Part shown: piece after piece, positions 50,223 through 62,307 of the stretch
How positions within the stretch are numbered: position 1 is the first letter of the stretch
Layout of the letters: each line of letters opens with the position of its first letter
Assembly (NCBI GenBank): GCA_035578175.1
Contig: JAQMRL010000016.1
Coordinates: 1,551,501 to 1,615,500, forward strand
Length of the DNA: 64,000 nucleotides
Direction of reading: 5' to 3'
Source of the DNA: Catonia carolina
Lineage: Eukaryota > Arthropoda > Insecta > Hemiptera > Achilidae
Notes under the pieces: model-generated
The model's input: the letters and a program-made list of their open reading frames with translations, nothing else
Databases searched by the model: none
Told to the model about the DNA's origin: nothing
Program-made: the position numbers and the translations under genes

Positions 50223-51161
50223 ATGGCTGATGCAACTGGAGTGGGAGTTGGCTCTTCAAGTAGAACAGCCTCACAAGTGTGTAAATTATGTAGACTGGCT
50301 ACCATTGACTGCCACAACAAGAATAAACTCATTACGTACTGTGCAAAGTGTAAGAAGAGATTACGTAAACAAAGAACCAAATCTTGGTATGGTAAAATTA
50401 AACAGCTGTACGACTCTTGTTTGACTTGCCTGAATACGTTTTACAACAATCTGTCATACGAACCACATGACTGTACACTAGAAGGCATATTCGTTTGTGA
50501 TGGTTGTGGCAGAGTATTCCTCCACAAGGAGAATATAACGCTACATGTAAGTAAATGTCACAAAATCATTTCAAAAATGAATGCAACTGTAAGTGAAAAC
50601 AATGGCCAAAGAGATTCAAAATTGGAATTGGAGTTGGAACATTGTGGGAGTACTTCTAGATTGAGTGAAAGTAGCAGTGGCCACAAGATGTCTAAATCAA
50701 CTGACAATGTGATTGGCCAGTCTAAATTACCCAAAACATGTAAAGATGTCACTTGTAGTATTTGTGGAAAGGTTTTTAATTTTAAATCCGATTTAACTAG
50801 ACATTTACGTGTACATACAGGAGAGAAACCTTTTAAGTGTAAGTTTTGCAAAAAAGACTTTAAACGACTTGACCATTTAAAAAGACATTTGCGAATTCAT
50901 ACTGCTGAAAAACCATATAATTGTAAATTCTGTAATAAAAAATTTACACAGTCATCTACTTTAACTAATCATGTGCGTTTACATACAGGGGAGAAGCCAT
51001 TCAATTGTAAACTCTGTAATAAAAAGTTTACAAATTCATATAGTTTAACTCTTCATTTGCGAATACATACAGGGGAAAAACCTTTCAAGTGTAAAGTTTG
51101 TAATAAAAAGTTTACACAGTCATCTAATTTAAATAGACACACGCGTAGACATATAGAATAG
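50223..51161 (+). CDS. C2H2 zinc-finger protein exon (312 residues)
   Basis: Probable sequence-specific DNA-binding nuclear protein. The start is placed at 50223 because a strong acceptor (TTGTTGTTTTCAG) ends at 50222 and the ATG follows at once; the frame is open further up only through R1 sequence. Order: Cys-rich N-terminus (~residues 18-85: CKLC, CAKC, CLTC), one C2HC-type finger (~90-115, FVCDGCGRVF..HVSKCH), a Ser/Glu-rich linker, then five regular C2H2 fingers (~176-310) joined by TGEKP linkers (one is TAEKP). Helix residues differ among fingers. TAG at 51159-51161; AATAAA near 51238. Intact, so probably expressed. Upstream exons are not visible. Confidence 0.85.
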   Translation: MADATGVGVGSSSRTASQVCKLCRLATIDCHNKNKLITYCAKCKKRLRKQRTKSWYGKIKQLYDSCLTCLNTFYNNLSYEPHDCTLEGIFVCDGCGRVFLHKENITLHVSKCHKIISKMNATVSENNGQRDSKLELELEHCGSTSRLSESSSGHKMSKSTDNVIGQSKLPKTCKDVTCSICGKVFNFKSDLTRHLRVHTGEKPFKCKFCKKDFKRLDHLKRHLRIHTAEKPYNCKFCNKKFTQSSTLTNHVRLHTGEKPFNCKLCNKKFTNSYSLTLHLRIHTGEKPFKCKVCNKKFTQSSNLNRHTRRHIE

Positions 51162-51443
51162 AAAACACACAATTGTATGATTTGCAATAAAAATATGCAT
51201 GTGCTTCATTCTTAAATACCATTTTTGTATGAACACAAATAAACCATAAAAATATAAATCGTGCAGTAAAGTTTCTCTGCTATTCATGGCTCTTCTAGAA
51301 GTTTGCTTATGTATAGAGGAGAGTGAAAGTGCAGATGTAAAGTTTGCAAAATAAACTCTGTGCAATTAAAGTCATTCAAGAACACATTGCATGCGTAACC
51401 CACAGGATGGACACTTGGTCTGATAAATGTTTATCATCTTTTG
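51162..51443 (+). pseudogene. Decayed extra zinc fingers after the stop
   Basis: In the same frame just after the TAG comes KTHNCMICNKN, the first half of another finger with its CxxC pair. Near 51318-51398 a later stretch reads KCRCKVCKINSVQLKSFKN, again CxxC. Both have lost their His pairs and contain stops. The array was once longer. Confidence 0.65.
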
Positions 51444-52385
51444 ACTTTCTCTTCTCTATGTGAATATGTTAGAAGGAAAGTATTGTTTTCATGTCAATGT
51501 TTTGAAAATGGGTTTGCTCAAGATATATAAACTTTTACAGACCCCCTGAACCCAAAAAAAACATGTTTTAGTGGTTGGTCTGTGTGTGTGTATGTGCGTC
51601 TTATATATATCTCATGAACGGAACATCATATGAAGTTCTAACTTAAAACTTAAGATAGGTACCCCTAAAGGATTCGAACAAACATTTTCATCAAAATCGG
51701 TCAACTGGAAATAGTATTTTTTCACTTTTTGCAATTTTTTTTTGAACTGCACCTATGATTTTTTTTTAATTGCCTAATTTACTAGATAATTATGCTGTAC
51801 AACATACAGTCTGCAGCAACTCGGAAAAGCCGTACCGATTTCCGAGTTGCTGCAGACAAGATGAAGATTGCCATGATGATCGCCAACATTCGTAACGGAT
51901 AGGCACATCAAGAAGAAGACAACATACAGTAGGTGCGTCATGTCTGCTGAAATTCTTGGGAAGGCTGTTATCTCGTAGAGAAAGTGGTTTTTTTAATATT
52001 GCGGTCGTGATAAGCATTTAGCGCAGAAGTGTATAAAATCAAAGTTGTACACAATTTAAAAGTCTAAAAGATTTATTTCAAACATTTCTTTGTATAATGC
52101 TTAGTTTAGCAGTAATTAGTGATTTTCTGTTGTAATTTTTTTTCAGAAAATTCTGTATAAAAAAAATAGATTTTCAAAGATTTCGGCCGTAGTATGCATG
52201 TTACGATAAAAGTGTATATAATCAAATTTATAGGAAATGAAATGATCTACTATTTTTATTGTTAGCATTTCCTCTTAAGAGCCTAGTTTAGCATCAACAA
52301 GTGATTTTTCATATTATTGAGCCAAACTAAAGTAGGTTTTCAATTTGCATCATTCACTCATGATAAAAATTGGGTTATGTTTTGT
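51444..52385 (+). repeat. R1 copy carrying a small LINE insertion
   Basis: Diverged R1 from ACTTTCTCTTCTC to 'cactcatgataaaaattggg', with the right terminus lost. A 108-bp insertion at 51811-51918 sits in it. Confidence 0.8.
51811..51918 (+). mobile_element. Tiny LINE insertion with 5' inversion
   Basis: Flanked by ACAACATACAGT at 51799-51810 and 51919-51930. The last ~65 bp encodes DKMKIAMMIANIRNG and ends AAGAAGAAG, the 3' end of the LINE family also seen at 36572. The 5' part is an inverted copy: CTGCAGCAACTCGGAAA at 51811 and TTTCCGAGTTGCTGCAG at 51840. This is the arrangement left by twin priming. Confidence 0.88.
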
Positions 52386-53620
52386 TACAAAGAACATACA
52401 CAATTCAGAATAAAAAAAAATATTTTTAATTAAAGAAATGTTTTAATAAATTTAGTAAATGTTTCTATTATAAAAAAAATTTTAAAATACAAAGTTATGG
52501 TTTTGTCCAGCTGGAACGTTACAATATATATTTAAATAGATAGTACAGTTGAAAAAAAATTGCCTTAAGGGCAGCATCAGACAAAAAAATATTTTGATTT
52601 ATTGTACAAGGTGAATTTACTTATCTGCTATATATATATATATATATTTCCAATATTTATAATACTGCGACCCCTGTAAATAAACCCCAAAAATTAGTTC
52701 AGCAGGGCATTTACAGGATAAAAAAACAAATTTTAGAATTTTCTATATATTATAAAACAAAAATAAATAAATAAATTGATAAGAGCCTGTCTTCTTCATT
52801 TAATTACAAATAATTTCATGCTCATTATCACAGATTTTATATTTAATAATAAATGTTTGAACATTTCAACGTATTTTATGAAATTATTTTTTTTTTTAAA
52901 AAATAATAAGAAAATGTATTTATCTACAATGAAATTCAGGCAGACATAACATGATCAAAAATCTTGAAAATGAAAGAATAAAAAGCTACAGAATCTACGA
53001 TCCTTTATATTTTAACTTATTTGTGATAATAATTTACCTTAAAAGGAGAACAGATTTAATTCTATAAACCTCCTACACGGATTTGATAATTAAAAACTAC
53101 AGATTACGTCATCATCAGACATTGTAAAAATCTAATAGAATTGTGCTTAATTGAAAAGAAAATTTTAATTCTTTGAATATAAAAAAATACAAAATGGAAT
53201 TTAAAAAAGAAGGTGCAGTAGTCAAGATACAAAAGGTTAATAAAATACAATACAAAATAATATTAGTAAATTCAAGTGACCGATGTAAAAAGGACTTACC
53301 TTGAAAGGGGATAAAAAAACGAAGAACATAATATTATTAAATTTTGAAAAAGGCATAAGCCCAGAATTAACACCGTAACTACATTACGAAATATTTAAAA
53401 AAGGAGTAAAGTTTCAATAATAACAATATTTTAATTTATTTAACCAAAAATAATTCATCTTCATCAGAACAAGTTAAAATGCATACTGTAACAAGACAAT
53501 TAACGTACGGACGAAAGAATAGGCCATAGAAAATTAGGCCATAGATAAAAGGCAAAAGCAACAGCGGCCAAGAGATAAGCGAACAAACGGTCGCGCAGGA
53601 AAGGCAGATAAGAAACAGTA
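52386..53620. other. Long AT-rich spacer
   Basis: No gene. Contains an AT dinucleotide run near 52628-52648. On the minus strand, CTGATGA occurs near 53112 and 53461 with GAAAC or AAATC downstream, and donor-like AAGGTAAGT/AAGGTAAAT near 53300 and 53040. These recall the fold-back motifs but do not form complete cores. Confidence 0.4.
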
Positions 53621-53712
53621 CAGTTTTTTGTTTATTACTAATATTGAGTTATATTGCTCATAATGTGCATTGGCAAGTGAAAGTCTTGTGAGTGTTAAAT
53701 ACCAGATTTTTC
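53621..53712 (+). repeat. R1 right-end fragment
   Basis: 'ttttttgtttattactaata' to 'gcattggcaagtgaaagtcttgtgagtg' and CAGATTTTT. Confidence 0.8.
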
Positions 53713-53976
53713 TACTCAGTTGTAATGGGCAATGTGTGTTGAGGGGAACAGGGGGGATTTTGTACTCTGCTGTTATGTCAGAATAGCATGAATGATTTTG
53801 TAGACTACATCTGAAGTCATAGACCCATCATCAGAGTATACAAAATATATTGTAAAAGTACTTTAATTTTTATCACTGACCTGTTACAGCTGTTATACCG
53901 CTTGTTTTACACGTTGACTATAAAAAGAAATTTAGAAACATATTTTGGTGTCCATCATAAGTGCACTCAAATTTTT
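53713..53976. other. Short spacer
   Basis: Minus-strand CTGATGATGG near 53825; no complete ribozyme core. No gene. Confidence 0.35.
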
Positions 53977-54815
53977 AAAAATCTTATGTGAAACACTCAC
54001 ACAACTTTTTCTTGCCAATGAAGTAATGAACAATATAACCTAACTTTAGAAATAAACAAGAAAACTAACCTCAAAAGACATAACTTTATTTTGATCATGA
54101 GTGAATGATGCTAAATAAAAACCAACCTTAGTTTGGCTTAATAATACAGAAAATCACTTTTTCACGCTAAATTATGCTCTGCGGAGAAAAATGCTAACAA
54201 AATAAAAGTTGTAAATCACTTAATTTACTATAAATTTGATCATATACACTTTTGTCATAAAGTGCGTACTAAAGCAAAAATTTTGAAAAATCCTGTTTTT
54301 TTTTACAGATTTTCAGGAAGATAAAAGAAAATCACTAATTACTGTTAGGCTGTTTGAAATAAATGTTGTTGATTTTTTAATTTTCTAACCCCTTTGATTA
54401 CACACTTTTGCCCTATAATTCATATTAAGGCCGCGATATTTAAAAAAAACCATTTTTTTCTACGAGAGAACAGCCTCCCCAAGAATTTCAGCAGACATTG
54501 CATCTACCCTATCATGTAGAGCATTAACAATGTAGTAAATGAGGTGATTTAAAAAAACTTGTAATTTTTGAGAAAAGTGAAAAATTACACAGATAAACTA
54601 CTACTTCTGGTCGATTAATTTTGATGAAAATGTCCATGTCGGATCCTGTAGTGGTACCTAAATTAAGTTTCAAATTTGTACAATGTTCTATTCTTGAGAT
54701 ATTTTGTACACACATACACACACGGACGAATCGCTAAGAACATGTTTTTTGGGTGGAGGGGGTCTGAAAACAATACTTTCCTTCCGATATATTCAAATAG
54801 GGCAAGAGAAAGTGA
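53977..54815 (-). repeat. R1 copy, reversed, diverged
   Basis: 'aaaaatcttatgtgaaacac' start and 'gggcaagagaaagt' end (54813). Internal deletions shorten it to ~840 bp. Confidence 0.85.
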
Positions 54816-55225
54816 AAAACCAAATCTAGTGAAATGTGTAGAAGATGTCTCTAGAGTGATTCAAGTGAAACTGTTTAATCATTTGAGTTGGTCTTTTGTC
54901 GTATAGTGTGCTGATAGGAGACGCATTTGTTATTCTTATTTACTCCATTCACTTCATTCGTGTTTACGTGTATGGGGTAACAGTTTATTATCCTCACATA
55001 TGAATGACATTTTATACAATTTATTTCTTGTTCTACATAATGTATTTGTAATTAGTTTATTATATTTCATAGAATGTATGGTTTCTGCTCTGTATGGTTA
55101 TTTTTCTCTTCGGCTGTTGTTAAATCAGTTTCCAAATGTGAACTGTAATTAATTGTACAGTCCATTTGAAATAGCATGATAGTATTACTGAAATGGAATA
55201 AAGAACAGAGGGAATTTTTTAATGT
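54816..55225. other. Spacer, no gene recognised
   Basis: AT-rich unique-looking sequence before the second duplicated block. Confidence 0.4.
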
Positions 55226-55566
55226 GCTCATGCGTCAGTGCTACCACTAGGAATACTTAAAAGGGAAATTTTACTTTCGAAAAGGGAATTTTTATTCAGA
55301 AAAGTTACCGCCATTCAGAGACTTACTATCGTGCTATTTTGAATGGACTATATTTTGTTTTTTGTTATATCCATTATTATTTTTGTCATCATGCCATGAA
55401 TCTTATGGCTCTTATTTTGTTAATTGTAGGTTTAAGACACTTAAATTGTTGTTGTAATTTTTGGTTTGCAATAAATAATACTTGTAATTCTTAAACTATA
55501 GTGTGTTAATTATTTAATTTACCTAGATCCCGAAACGGACCCTAGAGATAAGTGTCACAATACATT
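55226..55566 (+). repeat. LTR-like segment, copy 2
   Basis: Near-identical to 37830-38170 from 'tgtgctcatgcgtcagtgct' to 'gataagtgtcacaataca'. The left flanks of the two copies differ, which marks the boundary. Confidence 0.6.
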
Positions 55567-55569
55567 ATT

Positions 55570-55800
55570 GTCTAATGACTGGATGTGTAAGGTCAGTTGA
55601 GGCTGTCAACTAAATACATAATTTGGAATCTGTTATATTTTAATAATCATTTTCCAGTTTGTCATGTTCATGTGGTCCTGGGTTCGAAACCTATTCAGGC
55701 ACGCCAATTTTCATACGTTACAAAATAATCATTTCATCCTTCACCGACTGCATTAGCAGTAATTGGAGAACAGTTGGGCTATATACAAAAAGATAATAAT
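55570..55800 (+). mobile_element. SINE-c copy 2
   Basis: GGGTTCGAAACC (B box, one change from copy 1) near 55680 and 'tgcattagcagtaattggag' tail. Confidence 0.6.
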
Positions 55801-55823
55801 TTTTTCATGTTTAGTCTAGTTTT

Positions 55824-56108
55824 ACTTTCTCTTGCTTATATAAATGTATAGGAAAGAGTATTGCTTTCATGTTGATGAGAAATCCACTTTCACAAAATAT
55901 ACATGTTTTCAGACCCCCTGAACCCAAAAAAACATGTTTTTAGTAATTGTTCTGTGTATGAATAAAATATCTCAAGAAAGAAACTTTGTACGAAGTTAAA
56001 ACTTAAAATTTAAGTTAGGTACTACTAGAGGAACCAACACAAACATTATCATCTAAATTGGTTAATCGGAAGTAGTAGTTTCTTTATGTAATTTTCACTT
56101 TTTTGTGA
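55824..56108 (+). repeat. R1 left-end fragment
   Basis: ACTTTCTCTTGCTTATATAA through 'aattggttaatcggaagtag', then jumps to the sequence shared with 38490. Confidence 0.8.
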
Positions 56109-56482
56109 CAATCGCTGCTTGCTGTGACAGACCGTTTTTTGTGTACCTAAGCCTTAAGCCATTGAATTATGCACAAGATTATACACCCAACAAGAGTGAC
56201 TCACTTGTCCATTACAAAGATGGATGGAATAGTGAAGAGAGTGAAGAAGAAGTTTTACGTGGTGTTTACTGTTTGCAAAGATAGAGCAGTAGTAGAAAGG
56301 AAGAGACTGTTGGTGTGGTTTGGGGTTTAACCCTTAAGGCTCCCTTCGTACTATCCGCTTCTAATACACAGCCACGGCCGTATTACATTCCTTTCCCATG
56401 ATGTCACACACACTCACACATTCATATAGTTAGATTTTACTTGTGAAAAACCATTTGTAAAGCAGAATTTTAGCTACACATA
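56109..56482. other. Duplicated open stretch and spacer
   Basis: 56109-56285 matches 38500-38690 (LKPLNYAQDYTPN, WNSEESEEEVLRG). The rest (56290-56482) has no recognised content. Confidence 0.4.
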
Positions 56483-56875
56483 TGTTGTTGTGGTTGTTTA
56501 GGTCATCAGCCGAAAAGCTGGTTTGAACCTCTAGAGGCTTTACTAAGTAAAACGAGGAGTGAGGTTGTTTACCATTGCCTTCCTCACTGAGTGGAAAAGT
56601 ACGCTTATCAGCATGCCGGGCCCACTGAAAAGCACAAATTTTCCACTCTGCAAATGACACCTTCACTTCATTCATCACAGGGTCTGGTTGTATAATGAAA
56701 ATCATTACTATCAGAGGAGATAACTCTGATTAGTGTCTTTTACACCTCTACCTCTTCTGTTTTTAAATGATTCAGTCATTTAATTGGCTGAACATGCGAT
56801 AAGAAACAGAACTATTTATTTTAGCTCTGCAACTAACAGATTGGGTGTAAATAATTTGACACTCCACACATATGT
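56483..56875 (+). mobile_element. R2 SINE-like repeat, full copy
   Basis: GTTGTTTAGGTCATCAGCCG, GGTTTGAACC, and end 'gggtgtaaataatttgacac'. The complementary frame (56430-56705) keeps the NEVKVSFAEWKICAFQWA-type peptide. It separates the LTR/SINE part of block 2 from the LINE part, so it came after the block duplication or marks its boundary. Confidence 0.75.
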
Positions 56876-56879
56876 ATAT

Positions 56880-57860
56880 TTCACAATTGTGTAGGTTGCA
56901 GGAGAATGAATCACTAGATAGGACTTTATTGTGGGATTATTATGCCGATCAAATTTGTGGTAAAATATCATCTGGGGTATTTGCATTAAAACAAATTGCT
57001 AGATTAAATGATAAAAAATTGCTAATGCCAGCTTATCATGGTTTAATTTTATCTCATATCAGGTATGCTATATTAGTATGGGGTAATTCATCACAGTGTA
57101 ACATGGAAGGAGTTTTTAAAATAGAGAAAAAAGCTGTTAGGTGTATGATGAGAGTCAACCACCTTACCTCATGCAGATCTCTATTTAAAGAGCTGCAATT
57201 GCTCACAGTTCCTTCTTTGTACATTTTTGAAGTGATAATGTATGTAAAGCAAAATACCTTTTTACAGAATTTAGATGTTCACAACCACTTCACAAGAAAC
57301 AGAATCGATTATTATGTTACTAATCACAAAACTAAATTGCTTGAACAAAAACCAACTTTTGCAAGTAGAAAATACATCAATAAATTGCCACAAAGTTTAA
57401 AAAGTTGTGACAATTTGTCCTTTTAAAAAAAAGCTAAAATAATATTTGATTGATGAATCATTATACAGTGTGGACGAATTCCTTTCTAAATAGTTTTTGG
57501 TTGAAATGTATTTAACTTCTAATTAAACAAATATTGTGTACTATTTAATACAAAGGGGTTCATGACAAGCCTACTGAGTTAAGCAGTAGCAGGAAAAAAT
57601 ATTGGTAAGTAATGAATTTTTCATTATGTTTGACTTTTTTATTTTTTATTTTGTGTGATATATGATACAATGGGTTCATGACTAGCCTACTGGATTAAGC
57701 AGTAGTAGAAACAAATTTTGTTGCTAAGTGATGAATTAATCATTGGATTGACTTTTTGTTTAATAGTTTTATCTTGACATGTCCTATACTCCCTTTGGAG
57801 TCTCCTGGATGGAGACTCCAGGAGACTAAAAAATGACATGAGAGTGACTTGTTTGGGAAC
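56880..57860 (+). mobile_element. CR1-like LINE 3' fragment, plus strand
   Basis: The open frame 56872-57426 reads DQICGKISSGVFALKQIARL, AYHGLILSHIRYAILVWGN and FKIEKKAVRCMMRV, the C-terminal region of the LINE seen reversed at 38789 and 58512. The 3' UTR holds two tandem ~115-bp units (about 57550 and 57667, each with 'gggttcatgac.agcctactg') and ends in the GGAGACTCCAGGAGACT hairpin region near 57830. Confidence 0.85.
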
Positions 57861-58420
57861 ACTGCAGGTAGTATTTTGTCATGGGCCACTCCCTTCCCTC
57901 CTTTGCTACAACGTACATTAGGCCCAACTGTTTGTAACAAAAGCAAATTCCTATAAAAAAAGGCACAGTTTTCACACAAACTAAGAAACGTGTTTGTATG
58001 TTGACTTACAGATGGCTTGCTTGTGATATCTGTTTACATAGAGTTTTCATTATTCTAACCTACCTTTCACACTCAAACGACTAAAAATATTTCCTTTTCA
58101 TTATATTCTATTTCTGTAAAGGCGTTGGAGTAACGTTGCGTAGGAGAATTCTCTACAAAATAAATAGAATAATGACCGGTTTCAGATGTATATTGACCTG
58201 ACTGCAATAAGTTTTATTGTGTACTGTACTACCGGTTTATATAGCCACTGAAGAGGGTTCGCATAGCAGATGGGTTAACGCGGTGAGTAGAGTACTGGTC
58301 CAAGAAAGATGTGAGGTGGAATGCAGGGCCACCAAATAAGGATGGATTATTGTACGGTGCTGGTGGAAATCAACTCATACGCAAGTGAAGAAAGAAAGAA
58401 AGTGGTCTGTTTAGAGTGTG
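57861..58420. other. Spacer, no gene recognised
   Basis: Unique-looking sequence with no supported feature. Confidence 0.4.
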
Positions 58421-58511
58421 TGAATCTAGTTTGGGGTGGAGAAGTTGCTAAAAATCACGTGAAATGTATAATACGCATTATTATGAACCAGTACTGACTT
58501 ATGCACTGTGG

Positions 58512-60766
58512 TTTTTTTGCCCCTAGGAGACTCCAGGAGAAGTATAGGACATGTCAGTTATAACATCTGAAATACGTATAAGAATCACACAATGTATCAC
58601 TACATTGAAGCGTCCAAGAAATTATTCTTGAACGCTATAAAAATTTCACCGGTCAAGTAATTTTTCAGATTCTTTTTAAAGGAATGCAAATTATGACAAC
58701 ATTTTAAAAATTGGGGTAATTTATTCATGAATTTTCTCCCTGTATAAGTAGGTTTCTGTTCAAACAATTTTATGAAATGATTAGCCACATAATAATCATT
58801 CTATTTCTCATGTTATGATTGTGAACATTGAAATTCTGCATAAATATATTTTGCCTAACATACATAATCACCTCAAAAATGTAAATAGAGGGAACTGTAA
58901 ACAATTTAAGCTCCTTAAAAAGTGGCCTGCATGAGGTTAGATGGTTAGCTTACGTCTAATAGCTTTCTTTTGAATTTTAAAAACCTTCTTCATATTACTC
59001 ATGCTAGAATTTCCCCATACTCAGATACCATAACGGACATGAGACAGAATGAGGCCATGATAAGCTGCCATTAGTAATGTTTTATCATTTAATCTGGCAA
59101 TTTGTTTTAATGCAAATACCCCAGATGATATTTTACTACAAACCTGATTGGTATAGAAGTCCCAAGACGAAAATCTATCTAGAGATACTCCTAGGAACTT
59201 CACTGTTTCTACATGCTCTAAACTATTATTATGAATAAATACATCCACTTCTCTACTTTTTTAACGTTATGTTTATTTTTGAACTGTAAGTACTGACACT
59301 TTTCCCCAATATCTGTTAATAACATTTGATTCAAGAACTGTACTACGGACTCTATATTAACATGTGTATTTACTTCAAGAGCATCTACCAGTAAACTGTT
59401 ACTGATAACTGAAGTATAATCAGCAAACAACAAAGCTCTGCCATTAGGTATGACTTCTGTTAGCCTATTAATGTACAATAGAATCAGAATTATATCTTAA
59501 ACTGACCCTTGTGGAACGCCTGCTTTGACTTCAAGCTTTCCAGATACAACCTTTTTAAGTTTCCCCCTAACAACCCTAGTTAACTCCACCCACTGTAATC
59601 TATTAATGAGGTAAGATTGAAACCATTTCAATTCTACATCCCTAACGCCTAATGACTAGTGTTTTCAATAAAATTTCATGATCAACACAATTGAAAGCTT
59701 TACTCGGATCCAGAAACACTGCTAATGCTTTCTCCCCGGCATCCAATATATCAACCACTTGCTCCACAAGTGAAACAATTGCAGTTTTAGTTGATCTACC
59801 TTTCTGGAAACCATGGAACTGATTAACCTAATAAATACTACCTTTTCAAAAATATTGCTAATTGTGTTTAAAATACATATGGGCCTAAAATTTTCAACTA
59901 ACTAGCTATCTCCATTCTTAAATATAGGCAAAATTTTAGCCTCCTTCAGTTTGTTTGGAAATATACCTGCTTCGAGTGAGAAGTTAATTAAATGAAGGAG
60001 AGGAGTGAGTAAAAAATGTTTGCATTCTTTAACAATTATACTAGGAATCCCATCTAACCCACATGTTTTCTTAATTTTCAAACTATCAATAACCGATTCT
60101 AATTTCTCATTTGAAACTAGGCTAAATAAGAATTGATTAACTACCTTCTTAATTTTTGGATCATAACATCCCACCTTTACGCTTATCTGTTGTTTAAGTT
60201 TTAAAGCTACTTCCTGATAATATTTGTTAAAATGATTACAAATTTCTACACAGATCTCAATAAGTTCAAGATTTTTATTAACAATATTTGGTATGTCAGT
60301 ATAACTTTTGTTGCTAACTACACCTCGATTCTTATTTATTATTTCCCATATTGCTGAGTTTAAATTTGATGTATGAAAGACTTCAGCAGTTGTTTTGCAT
60401 TTAGGTCTCTGGACTTCTCTGGCATAATGTTTTTAATAGTTTTGTACCTTTGTTCGTTAAAGGTAGTCGTACATGATAGAAAATCTGAGTATACATCTCT
60501 AACTTCAGACCACATTTTCAAAATTTCCCCTGTGACCCACTCATCTGTTTCACTGACAATATTTTTTACATCTTTCTTTTTAGTTGGACAACTATTATTA
60601 TAATGGAATTTTAATGTTTCAATAAAATTATGATATTTCTGATTAATGTCGAAGGAATTGAAAACAGTCTTTCAATCCTCTTTGGATAAACTGTGTAACA
60701 AACAATTAATATTCCCTCGGTTGAAGCTTTTACTTATTTCCCGTGATTGCTGTAATTGTTCGTTCT
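58512..60766 (-). mobile_element. CR1-like LINE, copy 2
   Basis: Same organisation as 38789-41035: T-run and CCTAGGAGACTCCAGG hairpin at the 3' end, RT pieces at 59218-59478 (ALLFADYTSVISNSLL, where the catalytic FADD reads FADY) and 59902-60174 (CGLDGIPSIIVKECKHFLLT), linker to ~60740. More frame breaks than copy 1, and the second Asp of FADD is lost. Not active. Confidence 0.85.
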
Positions 60767-62300
60767 ATATAATTTAATTCTTTTGTGGTATCTAATTTAT
60801 AATTTTAACCGATGCAAATAAAAGTTTTAAAAACGTATCAACACCGTATAGTTGCCCTATCTAACGGCAGTTCTTTAATCTACAAACTGGACTCTTCGTT
60901 TAAGGAGGGGAAGAAGTGATCGTGTGTTAGTTAATAAACTAGGAGAAAACAATTTAGTACTAATAAACAGTAATAGGTTCTTATAGAAAATTGGATAGTG
61001 GATTCAAGAATCTGCAGTCGACCAAACTAACTGATTGGTAAATTATGTTTTTGTTTTATTCACTAGATTTCAAAACACGTGTTTTGAAATCTTTTCAGGT
61101 TATGTGTGAGAATCAAAACTTTGTATGAACATCGTTAAATAAAAAGTTTATTAGAGAATGTGTATTCGCTTATACTAATAAAGAGTACTGGGCACTGCAG
61201 ATTTAATTAGAGACGGTTTATTGTTCAGTTGTGAAAATTATTCGGTCAGTGTTTACAAGATCCAAACTAGTTTCATTTTCCCTTGGGCCATGCCCTGTAA
61301 CGTGGTCCAGAAATGCTGAATCTAGTTACTTAATTATTTTAAAAATTGGTGATTGTTTAATGAACGATTCTGCATATTATATTGACTTTTGCTTTAACCG
61401 ACTTTTTTCGACAAGGTCAGACGGTTTTTACAACTTTGGAGCTTCAAGGAAACATGACAGTACACGAGCTTCTATTAATCTTAATTAATATTTAATCGTT
61501 ACAGCCAAAACCGACTTATTTATTTGTACCGAAGATTACGTTGTAAGGTGTAAAACATAACCTCAAACTTCGGAATCGAAATGTTTCTAAAGTCGGTTTT
61601 TTAAAAAAGTTCAGAGGTATAAAATACCCATTGTTTAACAAGCAAATTCTTGCCTTCCCAAATAATATTTTGAAAGATGTCCATGACTTAATTGAGCAAT
61701 TTGTTGAAAGTAAATGTGTCATAGTTTGTAAAGAAAGGAAGCCAGTATAAATTTGATGTAATAAACTTATGCCCAAGTGGTTCATGTAAAGAAATCTATT
61801 AGGCATTTTCTTGTGATTACAGGTGAAAATGATTGGCTAGAAGCAACCATTGATACGAAAATATGTCCACATTGGTACATGCATGTATCTGTATGGTGAA
61901 TGTACATTGTATTTCAGTTGGACCTAATGTTATTGTTTTCTTGTGCGCAGGCAGCCTTGAAGTACACCACAACATAAATTACTTGAGATACCATCCTCTG
62001 CTGGGACTGAATCTTAAATATCATTGGAAAAGGAAGTGTCATTGACAATTCAGTATCCAAGAAAACTAATTAATTAAGTGAATTTTCATTAAAGGTATGT
62101 TATTTTTATTTCATTAAAATTGAAATTTTGTGAAATTCATTGTAATTATTTCAGTTTTGATTTTTTCTTGTAAAGAGGAAAATTTAAAACGGAATTTATG
62201 CATACAGAATTAATAGTATTTGTGAATGTCCATGGGAAAAGGGACCCAATTCAAAAGTAAGGTTATGAGTGATTCTTACAGACAATTAAACGCTAAAACA
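60767..62300 (+). repeat. R4 unit, copy 2
   Basis: Closely similar to 41036-42570, including GTGCGCAG near 61950 followed by SLEVHHNINYLRYHPLLGLN and KRKCH with a stop (TGA instead of TAA in copy 1). Contains an ACACGTGTTTTGAAATC palindrome-like join near 61076. Confidence 0.65.
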
Positions 62301-62307
62301 GTTATAT

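Noticed and set aside
53020..53840. Further hammerhead ribozymes on the minus strand
   Set aside because: CTGATGA occurs three times, but stem II does not pair well, GAAA is altered or distant, and stem I lacks a partner; at best decayed relatives.
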